64,000 bases of DNA from Paenibacillus algorifonticola (GTDB lineage Bacteria > Bacillota > Bacilli > Paenibacillales > Paenibacillaceae). The notes below the pieces were generated by a model. It saw only the letters and a program-made list of their open reading frames with translations, did not search any database and was not told the DNA's origin. Shown one piece after another: positions 15,807 to 24,168 of the stretch. A program made the translations under genes and the position numbers. Position 1 is the stretch's first letter. The number at the start of each line of letters is the position of its first letter. The DNA is taken from assembly GCF_000971975.1 (NCBI RefSeq), contig NZ_LAQO01000007.1:186001-250000 (forward strand), read 5' to 3'.

Positions 15807-16940
15807 TCAAACAAAAAATTTTTGAAGCCCTTCTAGGTTAGTCGCTTCATCGTAATCATAGATAATACCAACACTATACTTAGCCCTTGTTAAAGCAACG
15901 TACAATTTCGAACAACTCGTAGGAGGTAATTCAAAGTTGTTATTATTAATCCATCTGATGAATGGCTGTGTAGGATAGATTAGAACTCTATCGAAAGTGA
16001 GACCTTTTGACTCACCAAAGTTAATACTCTTGTAATTTTTATTAATCGTTTCTCTGATACTGTCTCTTAACTGAACAGGGTTATATCTTTGCAAATACAA
16101 ATCCACATCTTGTTTTCTGACTAAATAAATGCCATCATGCCCAGTCACTTCATGTTGATTGGACTGGCATGGCTTGTACTGAGAATATAATTTTGAAGAA
16201 TAATCACAGATCATTGCATTATTTCTATGTGATACATTTAACGTATCTTCATCTATTTCACAACTAACCCTTCGACACTCAGTCTGAATAAACTCTTTTA
16301 TACGACCCTCTTTATATCGATCATACTTTCTCTCAATATGGGTAAGATAGGTTACCTGTCGCGGATCACCAACAAAAAGTATATTTGATTTGCTTTTCAA
16401 GAGGAGCTTTAAAATTTCTAAGTCATACCCTGCAAGATCTTGAATCTCGTCAATAAAAATATGTGTAAAAATTTTATTCAATCTTTCTATAACTGCACCA
16501 TTACTTCTTTCGTTGCATCTGACAACAAGCTTTGATATTTTATCGGAATATACTTTAGAATCATCTGTGAAGTAGTGTTTTGAGAAGTAATCCGCTTCCC
16601 CATAATAGACTTTAAAACCTGTCTTCTTAATTATATACCTTAAAGCTGAAGGCTCATTAACCAAAAGCATTCCTCGAATTGTTTCGTCATATAGTCCTCC
16701 CTGATAAGGTCTAATACCATGTTGGAGTAAAGTAGAAAACCACGTTTGTATTGTGACATGGGAAGGCACACATCCATTTAGTTCAACAAACTTCTTACGA
16801 ATTTCGGCTTCATTGCCTTGTGTGAACGTTGTAATCAGAACTTTTCCTTCGCGTTGTCTTAGCGCCTCATTCACAAGGAATGTTGTCTTCCCAGAGCCTG
16901 CTGCGGCAATAACTAGCTTGTTGGATTTTATATCCAGCAT
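15807..16940 (-). CDS. gajB: Gabija protein GajB, UvrD/Rep-type helicase
   Basis: 377 aa superfamily 1 helicase. Walker A AAAGSGKTT (residues 12-20), motif Ia TTFTQGNEAEI, motif II HIFIDEIQDLAGYD, motif III ILFVGDPRQVTY, motif V NFGESKGLTFDRVLIYPT and motif VI LYVALTRAKYS are all present. The FGESKGL-FDRVLIYPT phrase is characteristic of GajB-like proteins. In Gabija, GajB senses DNA termini and, with GajA, blocks phage replication. It is shorter than commonly described GajB (near 490 aa), mainly between motifs. The ATG overlaps the end of gajA by 13 bp, which indicates translational coupling. Confidence 0.88.
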   Translation of the reverse strand: MLDIKSNKLVIAAAGSGKTTFLVNEALRQREGKVLITTFTQGNEAEIRKKFVELNGCVPSHVTIQTWFSTLLQHGIRPYQGGLYDETIRGMLLVNEPSALRYIIKKTGFKVYYGEADYFSKHYFTDDSKVYSDKISKLVVRCNERSNGAVIERLNKIFTHIFIDEIQDLAGYDLEILKLLLKSKSNILFVGDPRQVTYLTHIERKYDRYKEGRIKEFIQTECRRVSCEIDEDTLNVSHRNNAMICDYSSKLYSQYKPCQSNQHEVTGHDGIYLVRKQDVDLYLQRYNPVQLRDSIRETINKNYKSINFGESKGLTFDRVLIYPTQPFIRWINNNNFELPPTSCSKLYVALTRAKYSVGIIYDYDEATNLEGLQKFFV

Positions 16941-18574
16941 TTTATAGCCTCTAAAATATATTCAGGAAAGACGATAGGATTTTCCGTTTCAAAAATTTTA
17001 AGGGCACATTCAGTTTTATTGGACTTCATAAACTTATGCATTTCGTTATCGTTAACATAAGTACTTCCAAAAATGGCGTTTAACTTATCAAGCTTATTAG
17101 CTTTGAGCAATTTAGGCTCTAATGTATTGTAGTTAAAGGGATTTTTACCAATCATTAATGAGCCTTCATCCACTGCGTTATCAAAACAAATCTTAATATT
17201 AGCTTTATCGTTTTTACCTAAATATTCACTATACTTTCTGTTAACCGCATCTATATCTCCATCATTATCTGTAACAACAACCACTGGTTTATTAAGCAAT
17301 TCAGCAATTTCAAGAAATCTTAAAAAGGAAGTGCCAACCGAAATAACATCGATTTCATTTTGTATTGGGAGTTTTCCATCATTTTCCAACATATATGCTT
17401 TCTGAACTACTAGTTCGTCGGAATCTCCCTCGACCAATATTGCTTTCTTACATAAAATTAGGCGTAAAGTGTCGTAGCCTGCTATCTTTTGAAAGAAGCT
17501 TTTTGTGTCATCTTCAAGATCATTAAGCCGTATTGCCTTCTTATCATTTAGCAATATCAGGTTGCTCAAACCTAGCTTGTTTGCTACAAAGCTACTATGT
17601 GTAGAAATAATGATCTGTTTATCTTGTTGGTTCTCAGCAATTTTACTTATAAACTGATTTAGCTTGGTATGTGACAAGTGGTTTTCAGGTTCCTCCACTA
17701 AAATCACTGCCGCTTCTTTTGTCTTCTTATGGCTTAATGCCAGTTCAGTTTTTACAATACATTGCTCGCCTTTTCCTACAAAATGAAATGGCACAGCGTC
17801 AAGATAAGTCACAAGACTATTTTCCCAAGCATTTTTTGAAAGGAGCTCAACAGAAAGTTCAACTTTCTTACCTGTCAATACTGCACTTTGTTGGATTTTC
17901 TCGTTAATGGACTTAATTGACTCAGAACTCATGAAATTATCTCGCATTTTTCTATGCGCTTGAGAAATATCTACTATATCTTCTGGTTCTAAATTTTCTC
18001 GTACTATTCGAGATATGTATATATCAGACCCATTCTGATATCGGTTGCTTGATGAATCAATCATGGCTGAATTAAGTGGAATACTTCTAGGCGTTATTGT
18101 CTCTCTGGCAAAACTAGACCACACTAGATCGTAATATTCAATTGGTAGCGTCTTGACGCCATCCTTACTTACTAGTTGCTCATATTCCCTTTGAAATTTT
18201 TCATCAAAGGCAATTTTTAATGATACACCACTTTCCTTGGCTCGTTCGCTATTACCATTACCTTCAAATAATTCTATATCACCACCGCTTAAATAGATTT
18301 CAATCAATATATATGGTAACTCTGGATTTCTTCCTTGTTCCAAATTAGTCAAGTATTCAGTTACGGCAGTATTATTAAATAAATACTGAGTTAACTCGTT
18401 CTTGATTTGTCTACCATTCAATAGTCCAGTCAAAGCTAAATGAATTGCTTCCAGTATAGTGCTTTTCCCCGCTTCGTTATTGCCTACCAAGATGTTCATT
18501 CCATCACTAAGTTCTAAGACAAACTCACCATAGTAGCACTTAAAGTTTTTAATTTTCACCTTCTTGATCTTCAT
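16928..18574 (-). CDS. gajA: Gabija protein GajA, OLD-family ATPase-TOPRIM nuclease
   Basis: 548 aa. An ABC-type ATPase head with Walker A GNNEAGKST (residues 31-39), a coiled region, signature and Walker B part (ILVEEPENHLSHTKLNQF) and an H-loop IIISTHSSF precede a C-terminal TOPRIM nuclease domain with KKAILVEGDSDELVVQKAY and VVVVTDNDGDIDAV, the metal-binding Glu and Asp-x-Asp. This architecture and length match GajA, the sequence-specific DNA-nicking subunit of the Gabija anti-phage system, whose activity is inhibited by nucleotides. It is first in the operon and overlaps gajB. It is AT-rich compared with flanking chromosomal genes. Confidence 0.88.
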   Translation of the reverse strand: MKIKKVKIKNFKCYYGEFVLELSDGMNILVGNNEAGKSTILEAIHLALTGLLNGRQIKNELTQYLFNNTAVTEYLTNLEQGRNPELPYILIEIYLSGGDIELFEGNGNSERAKESGVSLKIAFDEKFQREYEQLVSKDGVKTLPIEYYDLVWSSFARETITPRSIPLNSAMIDSSSNRYQNGSDIYISRIVRENLEPEDIVDISQAHRKMRDNFMSSESIKSINEKIQQSAVLTGKKVELSVELLSKNAWENSLVTYLDAVPFHFVGKGEQCIVKTELALSHKKTKEAAVILVEEPENHLSHTKLNQFISKIAENQQDKQIIISTHSSFVANKLGLSNLILLNDKKAIRLNDLEDDTKSFFQKIAGYDTLRLILCKKAILVEGDSDELVVQKAYMLENDGKLPIQNEIDVISVGTSFLRFLEIAELLNKPVVVVTDNDGDIDAVNRKYSEYLGKNDKANIKICFDNAVDEGSLMIGKNPFNYNTLEPKLLKANKLDKLNAIFGSTYVNDNEMHKFMKSNKTECALKIFETENPIVFPEYILEAIKCWI

Positions 18575-18604
18575 CTAAAGTTCCCCCATCAATTTATTGT
18601 GTTA

Positions 18605-18835
18605 TCTTTCGTCCATCAATCTCTTGTGAATTTGAAACGCCCTGACTTTGTCCATCACTTTTTTGTATAGGTTAATAATTTTATGCTCAGTCCACGTATT
18701 ATGAATTTCATCCATAATGATTTCGAGTTCCACTTCCGAGACTGCAAAGAAATCACTGCAACAATTGTTACAACCGGATTACTTTCTACATGTAAATATT
18801 CGCCAAAATACGACCCGTGTCCTTCTTCCATATCA
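18605..18835 (-). pseudogene. Frameshifted remnant upstream of gajA
   Basis: On the minus strand, MEEGHGSYFGEYLHVESNPV (from about 18827) and, after a frame change near 18760, SDFFAVSEVELEIIMDEIHN with TEHKIINLYKKVMDKVRAFQ follow each other and end in a stop near 18610. Together they resemble a small acidic-to-basic protein of about 75 aa interrupted by a frameshift. No family recognised. It sits 30 bp before gajA on the same strand. Confidence 0.45.
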
Positions 18836-18893
18836 GTAATATAGACCTATCAAAAAATACAAAGAGCCAAGCAGAAAATGCTCGGCACAAAAA

Positions 18894-18929
18894 ATAAAAA
18901 ACTCAAGCGGCAATGCGCTTGAGTTTTTT
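18894..18929. terminator. Bidirectional terminator after rlmD
   Basis: AAAAAACTCAAGCG pairs with CGCTTGAGTTTTTT around a 6 base loop. It serves the minus-strand rlmD gene and marks the island boundary. Confidence 0.85.
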
Positions 18930-18953
18930 AGATTAGGTAAATGTGGCTCTAAA

Positions 18954-20486
18954 TCACTGCGTTCTCACTAGCGACACACAGCACTCCACATGCGTCGTCC
19001 ACGGAAACATATCCACCGGCTGCACCTCAACCGTCCGATACCCGCCATCCTCAAGCACCCGCAAATCCCTCGCCAATGTCGACGGATTACAGCTCACATA
19101 CACGACTCTCTCTGGCTGCATAGCCAGAATCGTCTCCAGCAGCTCATTATCGCAGCCTTTGCGCGGCGGATCGACGACGATGACGTCGGGCACAATTCCG
19201 CCCTCCTCGCGCCAGCGCGGAATGACGACCTCGGCAGGCCCTGCCTCGAACGTCGCATTCCCAATCCCGTTCAGCTCCGCATTGCGCTTCGCATCCTTAA
19301 TCGCCTCCGGTACGATTTCTACGCCGTACACGCGCCCAGCCTGCCGCGCCAGAAACAGCGATATCGTCCCGATTCCGCAATAAGCGTCAATAACGGACTC
19401 CGTCCCGGTCAGCGCCGCATACTCCACCGCTTTGCGGTACAAGGCCACCGTTTGCAGCGGGTTCACCTGATAAAACGATCTCGCCGATATCGCAAAGCGA
19501 ATACCATCAAGCTCATCATAAATAACGTCGCTGCCCCACAGCACCTTCGTCTCATCGCCAAAAATCACATTCGTGTTCCGCTCATTCACATTTTGAACGA
19601 TGCTCGTCACACCTGGCAGCTCCTCACGGATGCGCTCCACCCAGCGCTCAGCCTGCGGCAGCTTGCGTCCGTTCGTCACAAGCACGACCATCATTTCGCC
19701 CGTTACAAAGCCCGTACGCGCCATCACATGGCGCAGCACGCCGCGTCCGCTCTCCTCATCATAGCCAGTTACGCCTAGCTCGCGGCCAATCGCCTTCACT
19801 GCCCGCACGATTTCATCATTGCGGTCATGCTGAATCATGCAATCATCCATATCAATAATCCGATGGCTGCCACGCGCATAAAAACCAGCAATCAACTTAC
19901 TCGCCGCACCATCACCGTCATTAGCATGACCGCCTGTCATCATGCCAATCGGCACCTGCGCCTTGTTCCGGTAGCGCCAAGGCTCGTCCATCCCAATGGT
20001 GGGATGCACAATAACAGCAGCTTCCGCCGCTTTATTTTTCGCCGATCCACCTGCCTGTGCCTTCTCCACTTCCCCAGCCACACTCAGCTTGCCGATCCGC
20101 ACCAGATTGTCCACCACATGCTGGCGTTTCCAGCTCAGCTGGGCTTCATAGCCCATGTGCTGAAGCTGGCAGCCGCCGCATTGCTTGTAAATATCGCATG
20201 GCGGCTCAACGCGGTCGTCGCTCGCGACCAGCAGCTCCTGCAAGCGCGCATAGCCGTACTGCTTTTTCGTCTTCATGACCTTCGCGCGCACGCGCTCACC
20301 AGGGAGTGCGCCCTGCACAAAAAGGGTATAGCCCTCAGCGCGGCCTACCCCTTCCCCATCATGCGTCAGTCCGATAATATCGAGGACGACCTCTTCATTT
20401 TTGCTTACCGGCACATTTTCCGGCGGCTTCGACTGGGAATTGCTGCGCCCACGTCCGCCGCCACCTCTGTTATTCCTTCTGTTCAT
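18954..20486 (-). CDS. rlmD: 23S rRNA (uracil-5-)-methyltransferase, RlmD/RlmCD type
   Basis: 510 aa S-adenosylmethionine-dependent methyltransferase that makes 5-methyluridine in 23S rRNA (U1939 and, in Gram-positive RlmCD, also U747). A basic Gly/Arg/Asn-rich N-terminus of about 25 residues precedes a TRAM domain (GLTHDGEGVGRAEGYTLFVQ) and the iron-sulfur cysteines in PPCDIYKQCGGCQL. The SAM-binding DAYCGIGTISLFLA follows, then the DPPRKGC loop and the catalytic Cys in YVSCNPSTLARDL. It ends with TTHVECCVSLVRTQ. GC-rich relative to the adjacent island, it appears to be core chromosome. Confidence 0.92.
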   Translation of the reverse strand: MNRRNNRGGGGRGRSNSQSKPPENVPVSKNEEVVLDIIGLTHDGEGVGRAEGYTLFVQGALPGERVRAKVMKTKKQYGYARLQELLVASDDRVEPPCDIYKQCGGCQLQHMGYEAQLSWKRQHVVDNLVRIGKLSVAGEVEKAQAGGSAKNKAAEAAVIVHPTIGMDEPWRYRNKAQVPIGMMTGGHANDGDGAASKLIAGFYARGSHRIIDMDDCMIQHDRNDEIVRAVKAIGRELGVTGYDEESGRGVLRHVMARTGFVTGEMMVVLVTNGRKLPQAERWVERIREELPGVTSIVQNVNERNTNVIFGDETKVLWGSDVIYDELDGIRFAISARSFYQVNPLQTVALYRKAVEYAALTGTESVIDAYCGIGTISLFLARQAGRVYGVEIVPEAIKDAKRNAELNGIGNATFEAGPAEVVIPRWREEGGIVPDVIVVDPPRKGCDNELLETILAMQPERVVYVSCNPSTLARDLRVLEDGGYRTVEVQPVDMFPWTTHVECCVSLVRTQ

Positions 20487-20671
20487 TGCTCTACCCGCTC
20501 CGCTCTATATCGCCATTAACGCAAGCAGGCCGCTAAGCGGCCAACTTTCTGCTCTTATTCTTTTTCACAAAATAACTCGCCATCATACACGAATCCCTGA
20601 TCTATCCTATCCAGTTCAACGCAACCAGCACTAAACTTGCTTCACTCTTCCGCTCACATAAATCCATTATA

Positions 20672-21589
20672 CTACCGATAGGTCGACTCGCCCATCTCAT
20701 CGGCAAAAATTCGCAAATGCGAAGGCAGCACCGAGAAAGTAAACGGCAGCTTGCCGCCGTACTCGCCGTCGAGATTAATCTGCACGTAGTCTGGCGTCGT
20801 TACCTTCATCTCATTCGTGCGGAAATGAATAATATGCGGATCATTCATATGCTCCCCGCGCAGCGCGAGCGACACGAGGCGGATAAACTCCGGCAAATTG
20901 CATTTTCGCAGCAAAATGACGTCAAACAATCCATCGTCCAGCTTCGAGTCTGGCGCCAGCTTCTCAAACCCGCCAACCGAGTTGCTATTGCAGATGAGAA
21001 AAAGCATAAATTCCTCATGAAAATCGCCAACGCCTGCGGCCTGGATTTTCAGCTCAGTCGGGCTGAGACGCGTCATTTTCTCCATGCCCTTCATATAATA
21101 CGCCAGCTGCCCAATCATCGTCTTGAGCTTGCTCGGCACATCATACGTCAGCTCCGTCATCGAGCCGCCACCGGCAATATTAATAAAATAACGCTCATTC
21201 GCCTTGCCGACATCAATCGGACGCGTATACTGCTGAATGATCAGATCGACCGCATATTCCCAATGCTTCGGAATGCCAAGCGCCCTAGCGAAATCATTCG
21301 TCGTCCCGAGCGGCAAAATGCCCAGCGGCGGCAAGTTCGGCTTTTCCGCCAGCCCATTAATGACCTCATACAGCGTTCCGTCGCCGCCCGCCGCAATAAT
21401 CAGATCGTAGCCGCGCTCCGCGGCTTCGGCCGCCGCAAGCGTCGCATCGCCCTCGCCAATCGTGGCGTGGCAGCTCGTCTCGATGCCGCAGCGCTCCAGC
21501 CGCTGCAAAATATCTGGAAGCCTACGCTTCATTTCTTCCCTGCCGGAAGAAGGATTATAGATCAATCTTGCTCTTTTATATGCTGACAT
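20672..21589 (-). CDS. dgkB: Diacylglycerol/lipid kinase (DgkB/YegS family)
   Basis: 305 aa soluble lipid kinase that phosphorylates diacylglycerol released during lipoteichoic acid synthesis, returning phosphatidate to phospholipid synthesis. The N-terminus RARLIYNPSSGREEMKRRLP and the nucleotide-binding IIAAGGDGTLYEVINGL (residues about 64-80), followed by LGILPLGTTNDFARALG, are the family signatures. The C-terminal half contains a LDGEYGGKLP-type conserved segment. It stands alone between rlmD and the CbiX-like gene, all on the minus strand. Confidence 0.92.
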   Translation of the reverse strand: MSAYKRARLIYNPSSGREEMKRRLPDILQRLERCGIETSCHATIGEGDATLAAAEAAERGYDLIIAAGGDGTLYEVINGLAEKPNLPPLGILPLGTTNDFARALGIPKHWEYAVDLIIQQYTRPIDVGKANERYFINIAGGGSMTELTYDVPSKLKTMIGQLAYYMKGMEKMTRLSPTELKIQAAGVGDFHEEFMLFLICNSNSVGGFEKLAPDSKLDDGLFDVILLRKCNLPEFIRLVSLALRGEHMNDPHIIHFRTNEMKVTTPDYVQINLDGEYGGKLPFTFSVLPSHLRIFADEMGESTYR

Positions 21590-21790
21590 CAGCGTGACCT
21601 CCAGCCCTTTTCCATTTTCCCATGTGTCGGCAGGCCTACCTATCGCCTTCGCGCATGCGTAATTCGTGTCTTGCTTTCACTTTCCACTATTATACGATTA
21701 CCCGCCTACCGGGTGTTCATTTCACTCTCTACATTTTATATTATTTAATTTAATTTCTCTGCATTACACTTCTCTTCGTCCCGTGCCATG

Positions 21791-22570
21791 CTACTCTATT
21801 CCCGCCAGCCATTCCGTCATATTCCGCACCAGCCAGCGCTCAATCGCCGGATCAGGCAGCATCGGCCTGCCATTATAGCGATAATCTAGTCCCGACAACC
21901 GCTCCGGTATGACCTCATTCGTGAAATAGCCATTGCTCAAAAATAACGGCACCACGATAACCGCTTCCTCCGGTCTCGCCGCAAGCATGCCTTGCAGGCG
22001 CTCAGCGGCCTGATCAGGCAGCAGCATAGCCGTTTCCGCGCGCGCGAAACCGCCCAGCTCGCATATACGTCCAGCTAGCGCATCCAATCCTTGCTGCCAG
22101 CGCTCATGAAACACCGGCTCCTTGCTGCCGTGGCCAATTAATAGCAGCGCTTCGCTGCTCGGATCCGCGCTGAGCGGCTTCATATTTTGCAGCAGCAGCT
22201 CAGCAATTTCTGGATCATCATTAATCGGCACGCCCATATGAACGCTCGCGTTCACCCGAAAAATGCCCAGATCGCCCTCAAAATCCGATATCGGAGCAAA
22301 GCCAAAAGCCTGTCCAATCTCATCGATATGCGTACTGCCTGATGAAATAAACAGCGGCAGCACATAGAGCTCCGTTACGCCCTGTGCCTCCAGCTCATCA
22401 ATGCCGTCCTGAATCAAGCGGCCCTCTACAATTTCAAGAAAAGACGAATACACGGGCACATCGGCCCGCTGCATCGTCTTTGTTGCCCGCTCTACTGCTT
22501 CATCTACAAGCTGCACCCACTGCGCATCGCGCGAGCCGTGGCTTATAACGAGAATACCGGGTTTTTTCAT
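21791..22570 (-). CDS. CbiX/SirB-like sirohydrochlorin chelatase family protein
   Basis: 259 aa with two CbiX-type domains. The first has the metal-site His in LVISHGSRDAQW and the segment YVLPLFISSGSTHIDEI. The second repeats LLIGHGSKEPVFHERW and VIVVPLFLSNGYFTNEVIPE. Family members insert cobalt, nickel or iron into sirohydrochlorin for cobalamin or siroheme synthesis. No cobalamin or siroheme genes are adjacent, so the metal and pathway stay open. ATG 22570 follows AGGTG; a GTG at 22582 abuts the yerC stop and is less likely. Confidence 0.82.
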   Translation of the reverse strand: MKKPGILVISHGSRDAQWVQLVDEAVERATKTMQRADVPVYSSFLEIVEGRLIQDGIDELEAQGVTELYVLPLFISSGSTHIDEIGQAFGFAPISDFEGDLGIFRVNASVHMGVPINDDPEIAELLLQNMKPLSADPSSEALLLIGHGSKEPVFHERWQQGLDALAGRICELGGFARAETAMLLPDQAAERLQGMLAARPEEAVIVVPLFLSNGYFTNEVIPERLSGLDYRYNGRPMLPDPAIERWLVRNMTEWLAGIE

Positions 22571-22582
22571 GGCTTTGTGCAC

Positions 22583-22873
22583 CTACCGTCCTAAACGTTC
22601 TAAAGCCATTTTATAACCGTCGTTGCCATAATTCAAACAGCGCTTCACCCGCGAGATTGTAGCCGTGCTCGCCCCTGTCTCCGCTTCAATCTGATTGTAC
22701 GTGCTGCCCTTGCCGAGCATGCGTGCCACTTCCAAACGCTGCGACAGCGACTGAATTTCATTGACCGTGCACAAATCATCAAAAAACACATAACATTCCT
22801 CAACGGATTTTAAAGTTAAAATGGCCTCAAATAATTGATCTACCGCTTTATCGTTCAGCTTTTTGAGCTGCAT
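22583..22873 (-). CDS. yerC: YerC/YecD family TrpR-like DNA-binding protein
   Basis: 96 aa protein of the TrpR superfamily (YerC/YecD). The helix-turn-helix lies in LGKGSTYNQIEAETGASTAT followed by ISRVKRCLNYG. The Bacillus member is a small DNA-binding protein of uncertain target. ATG 22873 follows GAGGAGTG; a longer frame upstream is not needed. It is co-transcribed with the CbiX-like gene, 12 bp away. A sigma-A-type promoter precedes it. Confidence 0.9.
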   Translation of the reverse strand: MQLKKLNDKAVDQLFEAILTLKSVEECYVFFDDLCTVNEIQSLSQRLEVARMLGKGSTYNQIEAETGASTATISRVKRCLNYGNDGYKMALERLGR

Positions 22874-22917
22874 ATTCTTCACTCCTCTAGTCTTCAAACC
22901 GGACTTCCAATGCTCAC

Positions 22918-22946
22918 ATTGTAGCTTTTTTACCCGTTTTTTTCAA
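22918..22946 (-). promoter_or_regulatory. Sigma-A-type promoter for yerC
   Basis: TTGAAA (-35, plus-strand 22941-22946) and TACAAT (-10, 22918-22923) are separated by exactly 17 bp, about 45 bp upstream of the yerC start. Confidence 0.65.
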
Positions 22947-23216
22947 GCATTACCGTATTCACGCTTTACAGAACAGAAGAGTAAACGTGGGGCATCTGCC
23001 GTTAATTTTCTGCAATACCCGTGACATTCGTCCAATCCTTACGTTTGCCTATGCCATAGACTAATATCAAGTGTACACCGCTTCACCGCCGCTCTGGCGG
23101 AGGAGCCCGCGCTTCACGAGGGGCCGGCTCTGTATATCTCCCTTCATCCCTCGCTGGCAGAGCACTCCCCCATAAAGCACGGCGATTCGACTATAAAAAA
23201 TAAAAGGGTGATCAGC
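22947..23216. other. Intergenic region before the YqfQ-like gene
   Basis: About 270 bp between the divergent yerC promoter and the YqfQ-like gene. It contains a small GC hairpin (CCGCC / GGCGG, 23086-23100) and no gene. I see no recognisable sigma-A promoter, which would be compatible with a sporulation-specific one. Confidence 0.3.
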
Positions 23217-23792
23217 GTGAACTATCGCAATAATCCCGGCGGCTATCCTCAATATCCCCGCTACCCGCATGCTCAGCAGCCGCAGCAGTTCCAGCATCGC
23301 AGCAGCCGCCAGGGGCAAAGCAAGCTCAGCCCCGCCGTTAACCATAAGGCCAGCATATCCGGCTTTCTCCATGAAAATGCGATTCCAGAGTTTCAGCCGC
23401 CGCTGCAAGCGGTTCAAGCCGTGCAGCCGGAGTCCCAGACTATCGTCCCAGCTACAGCAGCCGAGCTTGCTGAATCCGTAGCCCCTGCCAAAGGCGGCGC
23501 ATTCTCGCTCGCCAATTTGGGAGAGATTAAAGGCTTCGTTGACCGCCTGGGCGGCCTTGACGGCATTTTGACCACGGTGACGAAGGTTCAGAAGGTGATG
23601 AGCAGCGTATCCCAAATGGCTCCGCTCGTGAAGGTGATCATGGGCTCCTTTGGGAAAAAAGGGGCCGCGGACGACGCCACCACCGATGACTTGGAAGAGT
23701 TCATCCCGAACAAGCGCAAGCGCCGCAAGTCCGGCAGCGGCTCCGCCACAGGTCCCGCTAGCCGCAGACGCAGAAGAAAACGTCGGCGCTAA
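23217..23792 (+). CDS. YqfQ/VrrA-like protein, possible spore coat component
   Basis: 191 aa. A Pro/Gln/Tyr-rich N-terminus (PGGYPQYPRYPHAQQPQQFQ) is followed by an Ala/Val/Pro-rich middle and a conserved hydrophobic segment GLDGILTTVTKVQKVMSSVS with MAPLVKVIMGSFG. The tail is strongly basic (SRRRRRKRRR). The central segment and basic tail resemble the YqfQ (VrrA-like) family, which has been linked to spores. GTG 23217 lies behind AAAGGGTGATC; the in-frame GTG at 23208 would overlap the ribosome site. Function is not established. Confidence 0.6.
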   Translation: MNYRNNPGGYPQYPRYPHAQQPQQFQHRSSRQGQSKLSPAVNHKASISGFLHENAIPEFQPPLQAVQAVQPESQTIVPATAAELAESVAPAKGGAFSLANLGEIKGFVDRLGGLDGILTTVTKVQKVMSSVSQMAPLVKVIMGSFGKKGAADDATTDDLEEFIPNKRKRRKSGSGSATGPASRRRRRKRRR

Positions 23793-23820
23793 GTCCTGGG
23801 CAGCGGAGAACAACGCCGCA

Positions 23821-24045
23821 ACTCTGCCGACCTCCGTAAAGAGCGCTCGTCGGAGCGCTTCCCTCCGCCGCCAGCGCGCGAACAGCGTTAGGCGGCGCCT
23901 CTCCTCTGTCGCCAACACTACAGCATTAGGCTGCACGTCTCCTCTGCCGCTAGCGCGAACCGCGTTAGACGGCACGTCCCCACCTCCGCCAACACGAACA
24001 GCAGGCGGCACTCCTCCACCGCCATGCGAACAGCCCAGCGTGGCG
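23821..24045. repeat. Degenerate GC-rich tandem repeat
   Basis: Five to six imperfect units of about 36-40 bp follow the YqfQ-like gene, of the form TCTCCTCTGCCGCTAGCGCG then AACCGCGTTAGACGGCACG. Unit starts are near 23821, 23859, 23901, 23939, 23978 and 24013. Frames on both strands stay open because of the base composition, but they lack a ribosome site and known motifs. Confidence 0.6.
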
Positions 24046-24118
24046 CTCCTCCTGCCAGCAGCAGCAACCGCTGCTGGCAAAAGCTTTCTTTTTCACCGTC
24101 CAACATTCCCCGCCCATT

Positions 24119-24152
24119 AAAAAAGCCCGCATCCATTAACGGACCGGGCCTC
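24119..24152 (-). terminator. Terminator after the phosphate transporter gene
   Basis: GGCCCG / CGGGCT stem followed on the minus strand by TTTTTT, 17 bp after the pit stop codon. Confidence 0.75.
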
Positions 24153-24168
24153 AAAACGCTATGCGAGC

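Noticed and set aside
23067..24080. Minus-strand 337-codon frame
   Set aside because: Low-complexity Ala/Gly/Arg-rich, opposite the YqfQ-like gene and the GC-rich repeat; the open frame is explained by base composition.
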